Assembly (NCBI GenBank): GCA_023228125.1
Contig: JALOBT010000006.1
Coordinates: forward strand, 1-64,000
Reading direction: 5' to 3'
DNA from: Candidatus Cloacimonadota bacterium
GTDB taxonomy: Bacteria > Cloacimonadota > Cloacimonadia > Cloacimonadales > Cloacimonadaceae
Length of the DNA: 64,000 nt
Shown here piece after piece: positions 1 through 8,974 of the stretch. Numbering within the stretch: position 1 is the first letter of the stretch; each line of letters begins with the position of its first letter. Under the pieces are notes generated by a model. The model was not told where the DNA came from. It searched no databases and worked only from the letters and a program-made list of their open reading frames with translations. Position numbers and translations under genes: made by a program.

Positions 1-474
1 GCTTTGCCCCAGGGCATCTTTCAAAGACACGGTGGCGTCCACGATGGGGATTAGCTGAATATCCCGGGAGGAGCTGCCCAGGGCTTCGACATACTGCTGG
101 GCACGGGAGATAGTGCTGAAGCTTTCCGGACGATAGTAGATGCTTTGCTGCTTGAGGATTAGATGGTCGTCTTCCCAGGCAAAGTATGCTCTGTGGACAG
201 CGTCATTGGGATCTTCTGTGCGGCCTTCTTCGATCCTGTCGATGATGCCATAGCGGTTTTCCAGCTCTGTGCTGGGCATGGCTATCTCCACTTTCCCTTG
301 CAGATTCTCTTGAAAAAGCTCAGTGACATCGGTGATGATCAGGGAATCTGATTCCAGGCTGAGCTTTAGTCCAGAGGCAAGGTTCACTTCCAGATAAAGA
401 GTTCCATCCCTGAACTCAGCCGCACCAAGCAAGCTGCCGATAAAAAGCAGAATCAGAAGGCTTTTTCGCATCAT
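1..474 (-). CDS. Secreted protein of unknown function, N-terminal part only
   Basis: An open frame runs from ATG at 474 to the left window edge, 158 codons, with no stop. Residues 1-18 are a Sec signal peptide: Met-Met-Arg-Lys, then a leucine/isoleucine-rich stretch ending Gly-Ala-Ala. The start overlaps the metG stop by four bases (ATGA), so it should be translationally coupled as the last visible gene of the operon. A second ATG directly follows at 471. The mature part looks soluble and mixed alpha/beta. Near residues 128-158 it resembles the N-terminal region of some SpoIID/LytB-like secreted proteins, but the diagnostic catalytic part lies outside the window. I do not assign a function. 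The reading frame itself is well supported by length and coupling. Confidence 0.72.
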   Translation of the reverse strand, partial: MMRKSLLILLFIGSLLGAAEFRDGTLYLEVNLASGLKLSLESDSLIITDVTELFQENLQGKVEIAMPSTELENRYGIIDRIEEGRTEDPNDAVHRAYFAWEDDHLILKQQSIYYRPESFSTISRAQQYVEALGSSSRDIQLIPIVDATVSLKDALGQS

Positions 475-2480
475 TGTACGGGAGAGCCAGGAGAGCCCCC
501 ATCGGATAAAACCACGTGCAGGCCATCCTCATCATGGGCGGCGAGGATCATGCCATTGGAAACTACCCCCCGGATTTTGCGGGGCTGAAGGTTCACGAGC
601 ATGGTTACAGTTTTGCCGATCAGCTCTTCTGCTTTGTAGCTCTGGGCGATGCCCGCTACGAGTTCCCGCTGCTCAAAGCCTAGATCCACCTTCAGATGCA
701 AGAGTTTATCTGTCTTGGGCACGGGCTTTGCTTCCAGAATCCTGGCCAGGCGCAGATCAAGGGCTGAAAACTCTTCAAAGGTGATCTGTTCTTTTACTGG
801 CACATAGGTCTTTTGGGGTTTGTCATTGGCTTTGGTGTGGAGCTTGTCAAGCTGTTCCTGGATAGCTTCATCCTCGATCTTCTTGAGAAGAGGCTTGAAC
901 TCTGATAGCCTAAAGTCTCTCTGTGCATAGGCATCATCCCACTTTAGTAAGTCCGGCAGGGACATCATCTGTCTGAGTGCTTTCATGTGTTTGGGCAAAA
1001 TGGGGGAGAGGGCTACGGATATGCGTTGCAAGAGGGCAGCACAGACCCACAGGGTTTGTTTCACCTTTTCTTTGTCTGTTTTGACATGCAGCCAGGGCTT
1101 TTGTTCCTCAAAAAAGCGATTGCCGGATCTGGCCATCTCCATGATCAATCTGGTACTGCGTTTTACCTGATAGTCTTCGTAGGAGGCAGCGATCTCGGCC
1201 ATAGTGAGGTCTGCTTGAGTAAGCACCGCTTGGGCAGCTTCATCCAAGCTCACCTGCTCGATGATGGAATCAAAGTTTAAGGCGGCAAAGCTGAAGACCC
1301 GGTGTCCCAGATTGCCCAGCACATTATTTAGCTCGCCATTGATTTTAAGCTGAAAATCCTTGAAGTTAAAATCTGCATCCTGACGCTCCGGCGCATTGGC
1401 AGCCAGATAGTAACGCAGGTATTCGCCATCAAAATCCTGCACAAATTCATCCACCCAGATCGCCCAATTGCGGCTGGTGGAGATTTTATCGCCTTCCAGA
1501 TTCATAAATTCATTGGCGGGAATATCATGCGGCAGGCAATAAGGGGTGTTTTGTCCCATCAGCATAGCCGGCCAGATCAAAGCGTGGAAGATGATGTTAT
1601 CTTTGCCGATGAAGTGAACCATGCGGGTATCAGGATCCAGCCAATAGTCCTTCCAGAGCTCTGGCTTGCCGATCTTTTGGGCCCATTCTATGGTAGATGA
1701 TATATAGCCGATGGGGGCGTCAAACCACACATAGAGCACCTTCCCTTCTGTATCGGGCAAAGGAACGGGCACTCCCCAACTGAGGTCGCGGGTGATGGAG
1801 CGCTCGATGAGGCCTTGCTCCAGCAGATTGAGCATGAAATTGCGCACGTTTTCTTTCCAATAGTCCTTCTGGGCGATCCACTGTGTAAGCTGATCTGTAA
1901 AGTGCTCTAATTGGATGAACCAGTGTTTGGTCTCGCGGATCTCTGGTTCATGGCCACAGATCTTGCATTTTGGGCTTTTCAGCAGGGTGGTTTCATAGGT
2001 CTGTCCGCATTTGTCGCATTGATCGCCGCGGGCTCCAGGGCTGTCACATTTTGGGCAGATTCCTTCCACATAGCGGTCTGGCAGATAGCGGGCATCATGC
2101 TGGCAATAAAACTGTTTGGTGGTTTTAGCTTTGATATGCCCATTGGCAAAAAGATCGGAAAAGAACTGTTGTGCCTGCTCATAATGCTCAGGCCGGGCGG
2201 TGCCGGAAAAGTTGTCAAATTCGATGCCGATGCCATCAAAAGCGGCTTTGATGCTATCATGATAATGCTTTACCACTTCGATAGGTTGGATTCCTGCTTT
2301 ATCAGCAGAGATCGAGATGGGGGTGCCGTGTTCATCTGTGCCGCAGATGTAGATTACGTCTTCGCCTTTGAGGCGCAGGTAACGCACGAAAATATCAGCG
2401 GGCAGATAAGCTCCGGCCACATGACCTACATGCAGCTTGCCATTGGCATAGGGCAGAGCACTGGTAACTATATATTTCAT
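471..2480 (-). CDS. metG: Methionine-tRNA ligase with C-terminal tRNA-binding domain
   Basis: Class I aminoacyl-tRNA synthetase of 669 residues that charges tRNA-Met in the cytoplasm. The HIGH-type motif is HVGH at residues 17-20, and the KMSKS-type motif reads KISTS near residue 330. Between them is a zinc-ribbon insertion with CPKC, CDKC and CKIC pairs, the two-knuckle form seen in the E. coli-type enzyme. From about residue 565 on there is an EMAPII/Trbp111-like OB fold, the dimerising tRNA-binding domain of the long MetG form. The ATG at 2480 overlaps the lysC stop (ATGA). The gene lies in a minus-strand operon after pyrG and lysC. Nothing is truncated and the assignment is secure. Confidence 0.97.
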   Translation of the reverse strand: MKYIVTSALPYANGKLHVGHVAGAYLPADIFVRYLRLKGEDVIYICGTDEHGTPISISADKAGIQPIEVVKHYHDSIKAAFDGIGIEFDNFSGTARPEHYEQAQQFFSDLFANGHIKAKTTKQFYCQHDARYLPDRYVEGICPKCDSPGARGDQCDKCGQTYETTLLKSPKCKICGHEPEIRETKHWFIQLEHFTDQLTQWIAQKDYWKENVRNFMLNLLEQGLIERSITRDLSWGVPVPLPDTEGKVLYVWFDAPIGYISSTIEWAQKIGKPELWKDYWLDPDTRMVHFIGKDNIIFHALIWPAMLMGQNTPYCLPHDIPANEFMNLEGDKISTSRNWAIWVDEFVQDFDGEYLRYYLAANAPERQDADFNFKDFQLKINGELNNVLGNLGHRVFSFAALNFDSIIEQVSLDEAAQAVLTQADLTMAEIAASYEDYQVKRSTRLIMEMARSGNRFFEEQKPWLHVKTDKEKVKQTLWVCAALLQRISVALSPILPKHMKALRQMMSLPDLLKWDDAYAQRDFRLSEFKPLLKKIEDEAIQEQLDKLHTKANDKPQKTYVPVKEQITFEEFSALDLRLARILEAKPVPKTDKLLHLKVDLGFEQRELVAGIAQSYKAEELIGKTVTMLVNLQPRKIRGVVSNGMILAAHDEDGLHVVLSDGGSPGSPVQ

Positions 2481-3649
2481 TTATTCTCCAATAATTCCTG
2501 ATGCAGAAGGACAAGTGTTTTTGCCACCTGCCCGGTGGGCAAGATGAGCTCCAAACTGCGTTCACCATGTGAAATGCGCTTGACATCACTAGCCCCGGTA
2601 AGCTTGATTATTTTGGCCATAAAGGCAGGGTCGGCCGCCAAGCCAGATCCGATCAGGATCACAAATCCTAAGTCCCGATCCTTGGAGACCATATCATAGC
2701 CGGATTCAGCTAAAAGATAATCGATCTCGGGCTCATATTTGGCCTCGATATACAGCTCCAGCACTTTGTCTTGCATAGTAATCTTAAAAATCTCATTTTG
2801 CCATTTATTGAGCAGTAGCAGGGCTTTTTCATCACTGGGGATCAGGTAACGTAAAATGTCTTCTTTGTGAGCGATGGCATTTACTTGGAGTTTTTCCATA
2901 GCTATATCCTTGGGGCTTTCTTCATTTTTGATCATGGTTCCCGGCGCAAAGGTGAAAGATGATTTGACCTCCACCGGAACTTTGTATTTACTGGCAAATT
3001 CCACTGCTCTGGGATGCAAGACTTTGGAGCCATTGTAAGCTAAGGCCAACATATCCAAATAGCCAATTTCTGGCAGCAGTTTCGCCTGAGGCACTATTCT
3101 GGGATCGGCACTATAGACCCCGGCTACATCGGTGTAAATCTCACAACGCTCTGCCCCCAGATAGCAGGCCAGGGCTACGGCAGAGGTATCAGAGCCTCCA
3201 CGTCCCAGGGTGGTGATTTCTTTGCCTGTGCTCACTCCCTGGAATCCAGCCACGATCACGATCTTTTCTTTGGCCAATTCTTCATGGATGCGGAAGGCAT
3301 TCACTTTCAAGATCTTGGCATTGCCATGATGATCGTCTGTGATGATGCCGCTTTGAGAGCCGGTAAAAGAGATGGAGGGAATCCCTTCTTCCAAAAGCGA
3401 AAGTGAGAGTAGCGACATGGAGATGCGTTCTCCGGCGGTGAGTAGCATATCCAATTCCCGGCGGGAGGGGTGTTTAGTGATTTCATAGGCCAGGCTGAAA
3501 AGACTATCGGTAGTCTTGGCCATGGCTGAAACCACCAGGACTAATTGGTCTCCCTGGTGATAATCCCTGGCCAGTCTTTTGGCGATAGCAGCAATCTGCG
3601 GCACACTGCCCACAGAACTGCCGCCAAACTTCTTTACAATGATCGCCAT
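2477..3649 (-). CDS. lysC: Aspartate kinase (monofunctional)
   Basis: Phosphorylates aspartate to 4-phosphoaspartate, the entry step to lysine, threonine and methionine. It is 390 residues, the short monofunctional form. The amino-acid-kinase signature KFGGSSVG is at residues 7-14, and the conserved TLGRGGSDTSA segment lies near residue 150. The C-terminal third (about 250-390) corresponds to the paired ACT domains that usually mediate feedback by lysine or threonine. The start ATG follows the pyrG stop codon with no gap, and the end overlaps metG by four bases. This tight packing implies co-translation of nucleotide, amino-acid and charging functions. The symbol lysC is used generically; which end product inhibits it cannot be read from sequence. 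Confidence 0.95.
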   Translation of the reverse strand: MAIIVKKFGGSSVGSVPQIAAIAKRLARDYHQGDQLVLVVSAMAKTTDSLFSLAYEITKHPSRRELDMLLTAGERISMSLLSLSLLEEGIPSISFTGSQSGIITDDHHGNAKILKVNAFRIHEELAKEKIVIVAGFQGVSTGKEITTLGRGGSDTSAVALACYLGAERCEIYTDVAGVYSADPRIVPQAKLLPEIGYLDMLALAYNGSKVLHPRAVEFASKYKVPVEVKSSFTFAPGTMIKNEESPKDIAMEKLQVNAIAHKEDILRYLIPSDEKALLLLNKWQNEIFKITMQDKVLELYIEAKYEPEIDYLLAESGYDMVSKDRDLGFVILIGSGLAADPAFMAKIIKLTGASDVKRISHGERSLELILPTGQVAKTLVLLHQELLENK

Positions 3650-5242
3650 CTAAGCCTTCATTGCCGCTCGCAGTAGATTTACAAAGAGAGGATGGGGGCG
3701 ATGGGGACGGGATTTGAATTCAGGGTGAAACTGCACCCCAAGGTAAAAGTCATTAGCAGGATACTCCAGGATTTCCACAAGGAGATTGCCTTCGGATACT
3801 CCGCTGAGGCTCAGCCCTGCATCCATCAGGCTTTGCCGGTAGTCATTATTAAACTCATAACGGTGACGGTGTCTTTCACTGATCTCAAGAGTGCCATAGG
3901 CCTGATGAGCCAGGCTGCCCTCGCTCAGGATGCATTTGTATGCCCCCAAACGCATAGCGCCACCCACCAGCTTTTGGTAGGGCTGATCGTCCCTGAGGTG
4001 AATCACGGGCTGAGCAGTTTCAGCATCAAATTCGGTGCTATGCGCCCGCTCTATTTGGCCGACGTTGCGGGCAAATTCTACCGCCATTACCTGCATGCCC
4101 AGGCAGATGCCCAAAAGTGGGATGTTCCTGGTTCTGGCATATTGGGCGATGGCGATCTTACCTTCAATGCCGTGAATGCCAAAACCTCCGGGGATGAGGA
4201 GGCAATCGCTACCGGAAAGCTCTTTGTCCAGGCCAGCGCTGTCGAACATCCGCTCCGAATCCACCCAGGTGATGATGATCTTGGTCTTCAGCTGGGCGGC
4301 GGCATGATACAGTGCTTCCACGATGCTTTTATAGGCATCCTGATGACGCACGTATTTTCCGCACACTGCTATTTTTACGGTGCCTTCGCTATGCTCCCGA
4401 TTGTCCAGAAATTCCTGCCAGTGGGAGAGATTGATGGGGTGGTGATCCATATTGAAATGCCGGCAGATGATCTCAGGCAGATTGGCCTTTTGGTAGTTCA
4501 TGGGGATTTCGTAAACGCATTTGACGTCGATCGCATTGATCACGCACTCTTTGCGCACGTTGGTGAATAGCGAGATCTTAGAATAGATTTCATCGCCAAA
4601 TTGCTTTTCACTGCGGCAAAGCAGGATGTCTGGCTGAATCCCGATCTCTCGCAATTTGTAAGTGCTATGCTGAGAAGGCTTGGTTTTCAGCTCACCCGCA
4701 GACTTGATATAGGGCACATAAGTAAGCAGGATGTTCAAGGTGTTTTCATTGCCCAGATCGAGGTGCAATTGGCGGATAGCCTCCAAAAAAGGCAGGCCTT
4801 CAATATCGCCCACAGTGCCGCCGATCTCGGAGACTACAAAATCATTGCCTTCGGCCTGAGCCGTGATGCGGCGCTTGATTTCATCCGTAACATGGGGAAT
4901 TACCTGGACAGTTTTGCCCAGGTAAATTCCCTTTCTTTCATTTGTAAGCACGCTTTCATAGACTTGGCCTGCGCTGCTACTGCTTCCGCGGCTGAGGGCC
5001 TGATCTACAAAGCGTTCATAATGTCCCAAGTCAAGATCGGTCTCGGCTCCATCATCGGTGACAAAAACCTCTCCATGCTGGAAGGGGCTCATGGTCCCGG
5101 GATCCACATTCAGGTAGGGATCAAATTTCTGCAATACTACCTTGTAGCCCATGGATTTTAGCAGCAGCCCTATTGAGGCTGTGGCTATCCCCTTGCCCAA
5201 AGAGGATATCACCCCACCCATTACGAAGATGTATTTTGCCAC
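3650..5242 (-). CDS. pyrG: CTP synthase (glutamine hydrolysing)
   Basis: Converts UTP to CTP using ATP and glutamine. The 530 residues match the family's usual length. The N-terminal amidoligase domain carries the P-loop GGVISSLGKG at residues 9-18. The C-terminal class I glutamine amidotransferase domain has its nucleophile in GICLGM (Cys380) and the His-Glu pair in FHPEF near the C-terminus. The start is GTG at 5242, preceded by AAGGAG eight bases upstream, which fixes it. It sits 13 bases after the aminotransferase gene and abuts lysC. No anomalies seen. Confidence 0.97.
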   Translation of the reverse strand: MAKYIFVMGGVISSLGKGIATASIGLLLKSMGYKVVLQKFDPYLNVDPGTMSPFQHGEVFVTDDGAETDLDLGHYERFVDQALSRGSSSSAGQVYESVLTNERKGIYLGKTVQVIPHVTDEIKRRITAQAEGNDFVVSEIGGTVGDIEGLPFLEAIRQLHLDLGNENTLNILLTYVPYIKSAGELKTKPSQHSTYKLREIGIQPDILLCRSEKQFGDEIYSKISLFTNVRKECVINAIDVKCVYEIPMNYQKANLPEIICRHFNMDHHPINLSHWQEFLDNREHSEGTVKIAVCGKYVRHQDAYKSIVEALYHAAAQLKTKIIITWVDSERMFDSAGLDKELSGSDCLLIPGGFGIHGIEGKIAIAQYARTRNIPLLGICLGMQVMAVEFARNVGQIERAHSTEFDAETAQPVIHLRDDQPYQKLVGGAMRLGAYKCILSEGSLAHQAYGTLEISERHRHRYEFNNDYRQSLMDAGLSLSGVSEGNLLVEILEYPANDFYLGVQFHPEFKSRPHRPHPLFVNLLRAAMKA

Positions 5243-5255
5243 TTATCTTACTCCT

Positions 5256-6500
5256 TTAGATCATTGATTTGCATTCGCCCAAGGATTCCTTGATGGCGTT
5301 AACGCTGTAGGCCAGATCTTCATCTGTATGTCTGTAGCAGATATAGCCATGATGATAGGGCTGCAGGAAGACCTTGCGGCGGATGAGCTCGGTATAAAAC
5401 TTTACTCTCATATCTTTATACAGGCCTTTATCGTCCTTGAGAAAGGTGATAAAGGGCATCCAGGGCCCACCACTAAATTCCACTGGCAATCCGGAATCAT
5501 CAATCACCTTTTGCACGTCAGCGGCAAATTTGTTGCCTTTGGCGGTGATCACTTCCAGGACCTTGTCTCTTTGCAAGATCTCGATAGTCTTAAGTGCTGC
5601 TACGATGCTATCGCTATTCGGGAAAAAGGTGGAGGAGAGGAAGACTTCTTTGGTCAAAACCTGCATGAATTCCTTTTTGCCTACCAAGGCGGCTACGGCA
5701 TAACCGTTGGCCATGGCTTTTCCCACTGTGGTGAGGTCCGGAGTGACTCCGAAATATTCTTGGGCACCACCGAGAGCTACTCTGAATCCAGTGCGGATCT
5801 CATCAAAAATGAGCACGCAATGATATTTGTCCGCCAGCTCACGCACAGCCTCAAGATATCCTGGTTTCGGCATTTCCACGGGCGCTCCCAGAGGGTGACC
5901 TACGGGGGTGATGATGATGGCTGCCATATCGTCTTTATTCGCTTTCAGGATGGCTTCCAGACTGTCAATATCGTTGTAATGGAATTCCAGGACGTCTTCA
6001 TAGAGCTTTTCCGGAACTCCACCCTTTACTTCCACGCACCAGTCGTGCCAGCCGTGGTAACCGCAGCGGGCGATCTTGGTCTTGCCAGTATAGGCGCGGG
6101 CTACGCGAATAGCGATAGTGGTGGCGTCGGAGCCGGTTTTGACCATAGCTACCATCTCGCAAGAGGGGATTATCTCTTTGAGTTTGAGCACCAGGTCATT
6201 CTGTATCGGCTGGGTCAGCGAGAAGCAAAAGCCTTTCTCACTTACCTGTTTATATACTGCTTTGTCGATTTCTTCTTCGCGGTAACCGATGATGATCGGC
6301 CCATAAGCGCAGAGATAGTCTATATATTCGTTGCCATCGACATCGGTGATGCGCCCACCCTTGCCGTTTTCAAAATAAATCGGGTATTCGCCCTGCACAA
6401 AGTTGTAAGGACGACGGATGCCGGCCACTGCACCAGGAACTGTTTTTAATGCTTCCTCATACATTGCCATGCTTTTATCGAGTTTGAGTTTTGTTGACAT
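5256..6500 (-). CDS. Class III PLP-dependent aminotransferase, glutamate-1-semialdehyde-aminomutase-like
   Basis: Fold-type I PLP enzyme of 414 residues from the chosen ATG at 6500. A longer frame exists, but it would overlap the upstream thiolase gene, while 6500 lies two bases after the thiolase stop with GGGAG upstream. Family marks are GSDATTIAIRVARAYTG (cofactor phosphate region), FDEIRTGFR (the Asp that contacts the pyridine nitrogen) and GKAMANG with the Schiff-base lysine at residue 261. It resembles the HemL branch of class III enzymes. Its placement between an acetyl-CoA acetyltransferase and pyrG, with no other haem genes nearby, argues against a haem role. I infer a transaminase or aminomutase acting in amino-acid or beta/gamma-amino-acid fermentation. 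The substrate is unknown. Confidence 0.88.
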   Translation of the reverse strand: MSTKLKLDKSMAMYEEALKTVPGAVAGIRRPYNFVQGEYPIYFENGKGGRITDVDGNEYIDYLCAYGPIIIGYREEEIDKAVYKQVSEKGFCFSLTQPIQNDLVLKLKEIIPSCEMVAMVKTGSDATTIAIRVARAYTGKTKIARCGYHGWHDWCVEVKGGVPEKLYEDVLEFHYNDIDSLEAILKANKDDMAAIIITPVGHPLGAPVEMPKPGYLEAVRELADKYHCVLIFDEIRTGFRVALGGAQEYFGVTPDLTTVGKAMANGYAVAALVGKKEFMQVLTKEVFLSSTFFPNSDSIVAALKTIEILQRDKVLEVITAKGNKFAADVQKVIDDSGLPVEFSGGPWMPFITFLKDDKGLYKDMRVKFYTELIRRKVFLQPYHHGYICYRHTDEDLAYSVNAIKESLGECKSMI

Positions 6501-6502
6501 GT

Positions 6503-7702
6503 CTATTTCATCTCCCATAAAGTTGCGATTCCCATTCCTCCGCCGATGCACAGAGAGGCCAAGCCTTTCTTATTTCCACGGCGTTTCATTTCATGTAAAA
6601 GTGTAACAATGATGCGGGCTCCGCTGGCACCGATGGGATGTCCCAGCGCGATGGCTCCACCATTGACGTTTACGATATCGAGGTTGAGTTTCCCCAGGCC
6701 CTCTTCTTCCAGACCTTTGAATACTGAAAGTGACTGGGCGGCAAAGGCTTCGTTCAGCTCTGCCAATTCCACATCACCCAGCGACCAACCGCTCTTTTTC
6801 AGCACTTTCTTAATCGCAGGCACGGGGCCAAAGCCCATGATGGCAGGATCCACACCAGCTGAGGCGCTCTGCACAAACCAGGCCAGAGGAGTGAGCCCCA
6901 GCTCTTTGGCTTTGTCTTCACTCATGATGAGCAGCAAAGCGGCACTGTCATTGATTCCGCTGCTGCTGGCAGCCGTGACTGTTCCATCTTTTTTGAAAGC
7001 AGGGCGTAATTTGGCCAGACCTTCTACGGTCACACCGGCGCGGGGCATTTCGTCTGTATCGATTATCACCGGATCGCCTTTGCGTTGAGGGATGGCTATA
7101 GGCACGATCTCGTCTTTAAAACGGCCACTTTTTTGAGCGGCTTCAGTTTTATTTTGAGACTTCGCGGAAAACTCATCCTGCTGCTGCCTGGTCAAATGAT
7201 ACTTTTCAGCCAGGTTCTCGGCCGTCATGCCCATGTGATAGTCGTTGAAGATGTCGGACAAACCGTCGCGGATCATCAAGTCCACCATGGTTTTATCTCC
7301 CATGCGGGCGCCCCAGCGAGCGTCTTTGAGAATGTAGGGGATCTGGCTCATGTTCTCAGTGCCACCAGCGACCACGATTTCTGCCTCTTCACAAGCGATC
7401 ATCATGGCAGCCAAAGCAATAGCCTTCATGCCGCTGCCGCAAACTTTGTTCACGGTATAAGCTGGCACATAATCCGGGATTCCGGCATGGATGCTGATCT
7501 GACGGGCTACATTTTGCCCAAGGCCAGCTCCACAGACATTGCCGACGATCACTTCGTCGATGGTTTCCGGTTTGACGCCGGTTTCAGCAAAGATTGCTTG
7601 CAAGGTATGCACCCCAAGCTGGATTGCGGATACGTCTTTAAAGACTCCGCCAAAATTTCCGATAGGGCTGCGTTTTGCGCATACTACTACTGGTTGTTTC
7701 AT
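6503..7702 (-). CDS. Acetyl-CoA C-acetyltransferase (thiolase)
   Basis: Degradative/biosynthetic thiolase of 399 residues that interconverts two acetyl-CoA with acetoacetyl-CoA. The nucleophile is Cys88 in NKVCGSGM. The GHPIGASGAR block supplies the catalytic His, and CIGGGMG near the C-terminus holds the acid/base Cys. The ATG at 7702 follows GGAGG, so the longer frame reaching 7744 is rejected. It is the first gene of the six-gene minus-strand operon, with a promoter at 7742-7770. With the adjacent aminotransferase and the distant butyrate kinase it fits an acetoacetyl-CoA branch of amino-acid fermentation. The direction in vivo is not deducible. Confidence 0.95.
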   Translation of the reverse strand: MKQPVVVCAKRSPIGNFGGVFKDVSAIQLGVHTLQAIFAETGVKPETIDEVIVGNVCGAGLGQNVARQISIHAGIPDYVPAYTVNKVCGSGMKAIALAAMMIACEEAEIVVAGGTENMSQIPYILKDARWGARMGDKTMVDLMIRDGLSDIFNDYHMGMTAENLAEKYHLTRQQQDEFSAKSQNKTEAAQKSGRFKDEIVPIAIPQRKGDPVIIDTDEMPRAGVTVEGLAKLRPAFKKDGTVTAASSSGINDSAALLLIMSEDKAKELGLTPLAWFVQSASAGVDPAIMGFGPVPAIKKVLKKSGWSLGDVELAELNEAFAAQSLSVFKGLEEEGLGKLNLDIVNVNGGAIALGHPIGASGARIIVTLLHEMKRRGNKKGLASLCIGGGMGIATLWEMK

Positions 7703-7741
7703 CTTTCCTCCAGATTTTCTATGTTTTTTTCTTTTGTATTC

Positions 7742-7770
7742 CATATAAACAAAGGGGGTATTTTAGTCAA
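7742..7770 (-). promoter_or_regulatory. Sigma-70-type promoter of the thiolase-pyrG-lysC-metG operon
   Basis: On the minus strand TTGACT (7770-7765) is separated by exactly 17 bases from TATATG (7747-7742). The predicted start of transcription, about 7735, lies some 33 bases upstream of the thiolase ATG. It is the cleanest consensus promoter I see in the window. Confidence 0.6.
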
Positions 7771-7801
7771 TGGCAAAGTTGGAGTTTGGGGTTTTAGCGT
7801 T

Positions 7802-8965
7802 TTATCGTTTTGAGGTTTTACCGTTTCCAGGCAAACCTGCCATCACTAACTCTGCTTCTCCACTCAAGGTGATATTCTGTTCTTCATGAGGGATGATAAT
7901 GCTATCGGCTTTGTTTAGCATCAGGCTTTGCATTCCAGACTTGAGCTTTGCTCTTCCTTGCAGGCCGAGCAGGATTTTGGGGCCTGGTATGCAAGGAAGC
8001 TGCATCTGCCCTTGAAGCTTAATCCGGTAAAGCGCAAAGTCTGGCACGGGGGTATGATATTCGGTAAGCTGGTTTATTATGAGCTGTGGGGCAATTATTT
8101 GCGGTAAATATGGCTCCATACTCATGACCTTCAGCAGTTCACGGGTATCGATATGTTTGGGAGTGAGTCCGGCGCGCAGCACATTGTCACTACAGGCCAT
8201 GATTTCGATGCCGGCACCCCTTAGGTAGGCGTGCACTATTCCCGCCTGAAGGCTGATGGCTTGATAAGGTTTGAGCAGGATGAGATTCATCAAGAGGGGA
8301 GAGATTACACTGTTGTCATTGGGATAGAGCTTGCTAAGCTCTTGCATCCAGATGATTTCCTGAGCCCATTTGCCTTCAGTGGGAAGCTGCAAAAGGATTG
8401 CATTCAGCTTGGTCAGAGGCGGACGGGTGATGATCTCTTTATACAATAAGGTAAAACTGGCGGAATTGAGTTCTTTAGCAAAGCGCGGAAAGCTCTGGAA
8501 AAGCCCAGAGATTCCACAGTCCTGAAAAGCTTCTATGATCTGGGCATAGCTCCGGAAGCCACAGAGGGCATGAAAATCCGTTAAAGCCATGATCAGCTCC
8601 GGTTTATGATTGTCATCCCGATAGTTGCGGATAGGATCGCTAAGCGGCAGTCCCTGCTCGTTTTCACGGGCAAAGCCTATTTCAGCCTGGCTCTTGGAAG
8701 GATGCACCTGGATGGATAGGGCCTGATCCGCAGCGAGAATCTTCATTAAGTATGGTAGCTCATGCTGCTGTGCGCCAAGCCAATATGCCGGTTCAGCACT
8801 GATGATTTCATTTAGCCTGCGCCCCTCAATCAGAGAGGGAGCTTTGGGGTGGGCACCATACCAGGCCTCTGCCAGAGGTCCGGATTCAGCGAGATGTAAA
8901 AAGGATTGGATAAAGCTGTGTGAGCCCCAGAGATAGGGCTGCAGGGCTGCTTTGAGGTATTTCAT
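7802..8965 (-). CDS. manA: Mannose-6-phosphate isomerase, class I
   Basis: Zinc enzyme interconverting mannose-6-phosphate and fructose-6-phosphate, feeding GDP-mannose-type precursors for glycans. The 387 residues contain the cupin metal-ligand segments IQVHPSKSQAE and HKPEL, and the type I signature around AYLRGAGIEIMACSDNV, followed by LTPKHID. It starts at ATG 8965, nine bases after the MBOAT acyltransferase gene, and is the last gene of the transketolase/SGNH/MBOAT operon. That context suggests a supply role for envelope polysaccharide rather than sugar catabolism alone. Confidence 0.93.
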   Translation of the reverse strand: MKYLKAALQPYLWGSHSFIQSFLHLAESGPLAEAWYGAHPKAPSLIEGRRLNEIISAEPAYWLGAQQHELPYLMKILAADQALSIQVHPSKSQAEIGFARENEQGLPLSDPIRNYRDDNHKPELIMALTDFHALCGFRSYAQIIEAFQDCGISGLFQSFPRFAKELNSASFTLLYKEIITRPPLTKLNAILLQLPTEGKWAQEIIWMQELSKLYPNDNSVISPLLMNLILLKPYQAISLQAGIVHAYLRGAGIEIMACSDNVLRAGLTPKHIDTRELLKVMSMEPYLPQIIAPQLIINQLTEYHTPVPDFALYRIKLQGQMQLPCIPGPKILLGLQGRAKLKSGMQSLMLNKADSIIIPHEEQNITLSGEAELVMAGLPGNGKTSKR

Positions 8966-8974
8966 CAGAACTCC

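Noticed and set aside
3692..4570. Antisense frame of 292 codons opposite pyrG
   Set aside because: A shadow of the CTP synthase gene, which is unambiguous.
5328..6449. Long antisense frame of 373 codons opposite the aminotransferase
   Set aside because: The minus-strand frame carries all family motifs and operon packing; the plus-strand product resembles nothing and lacks translation signals.
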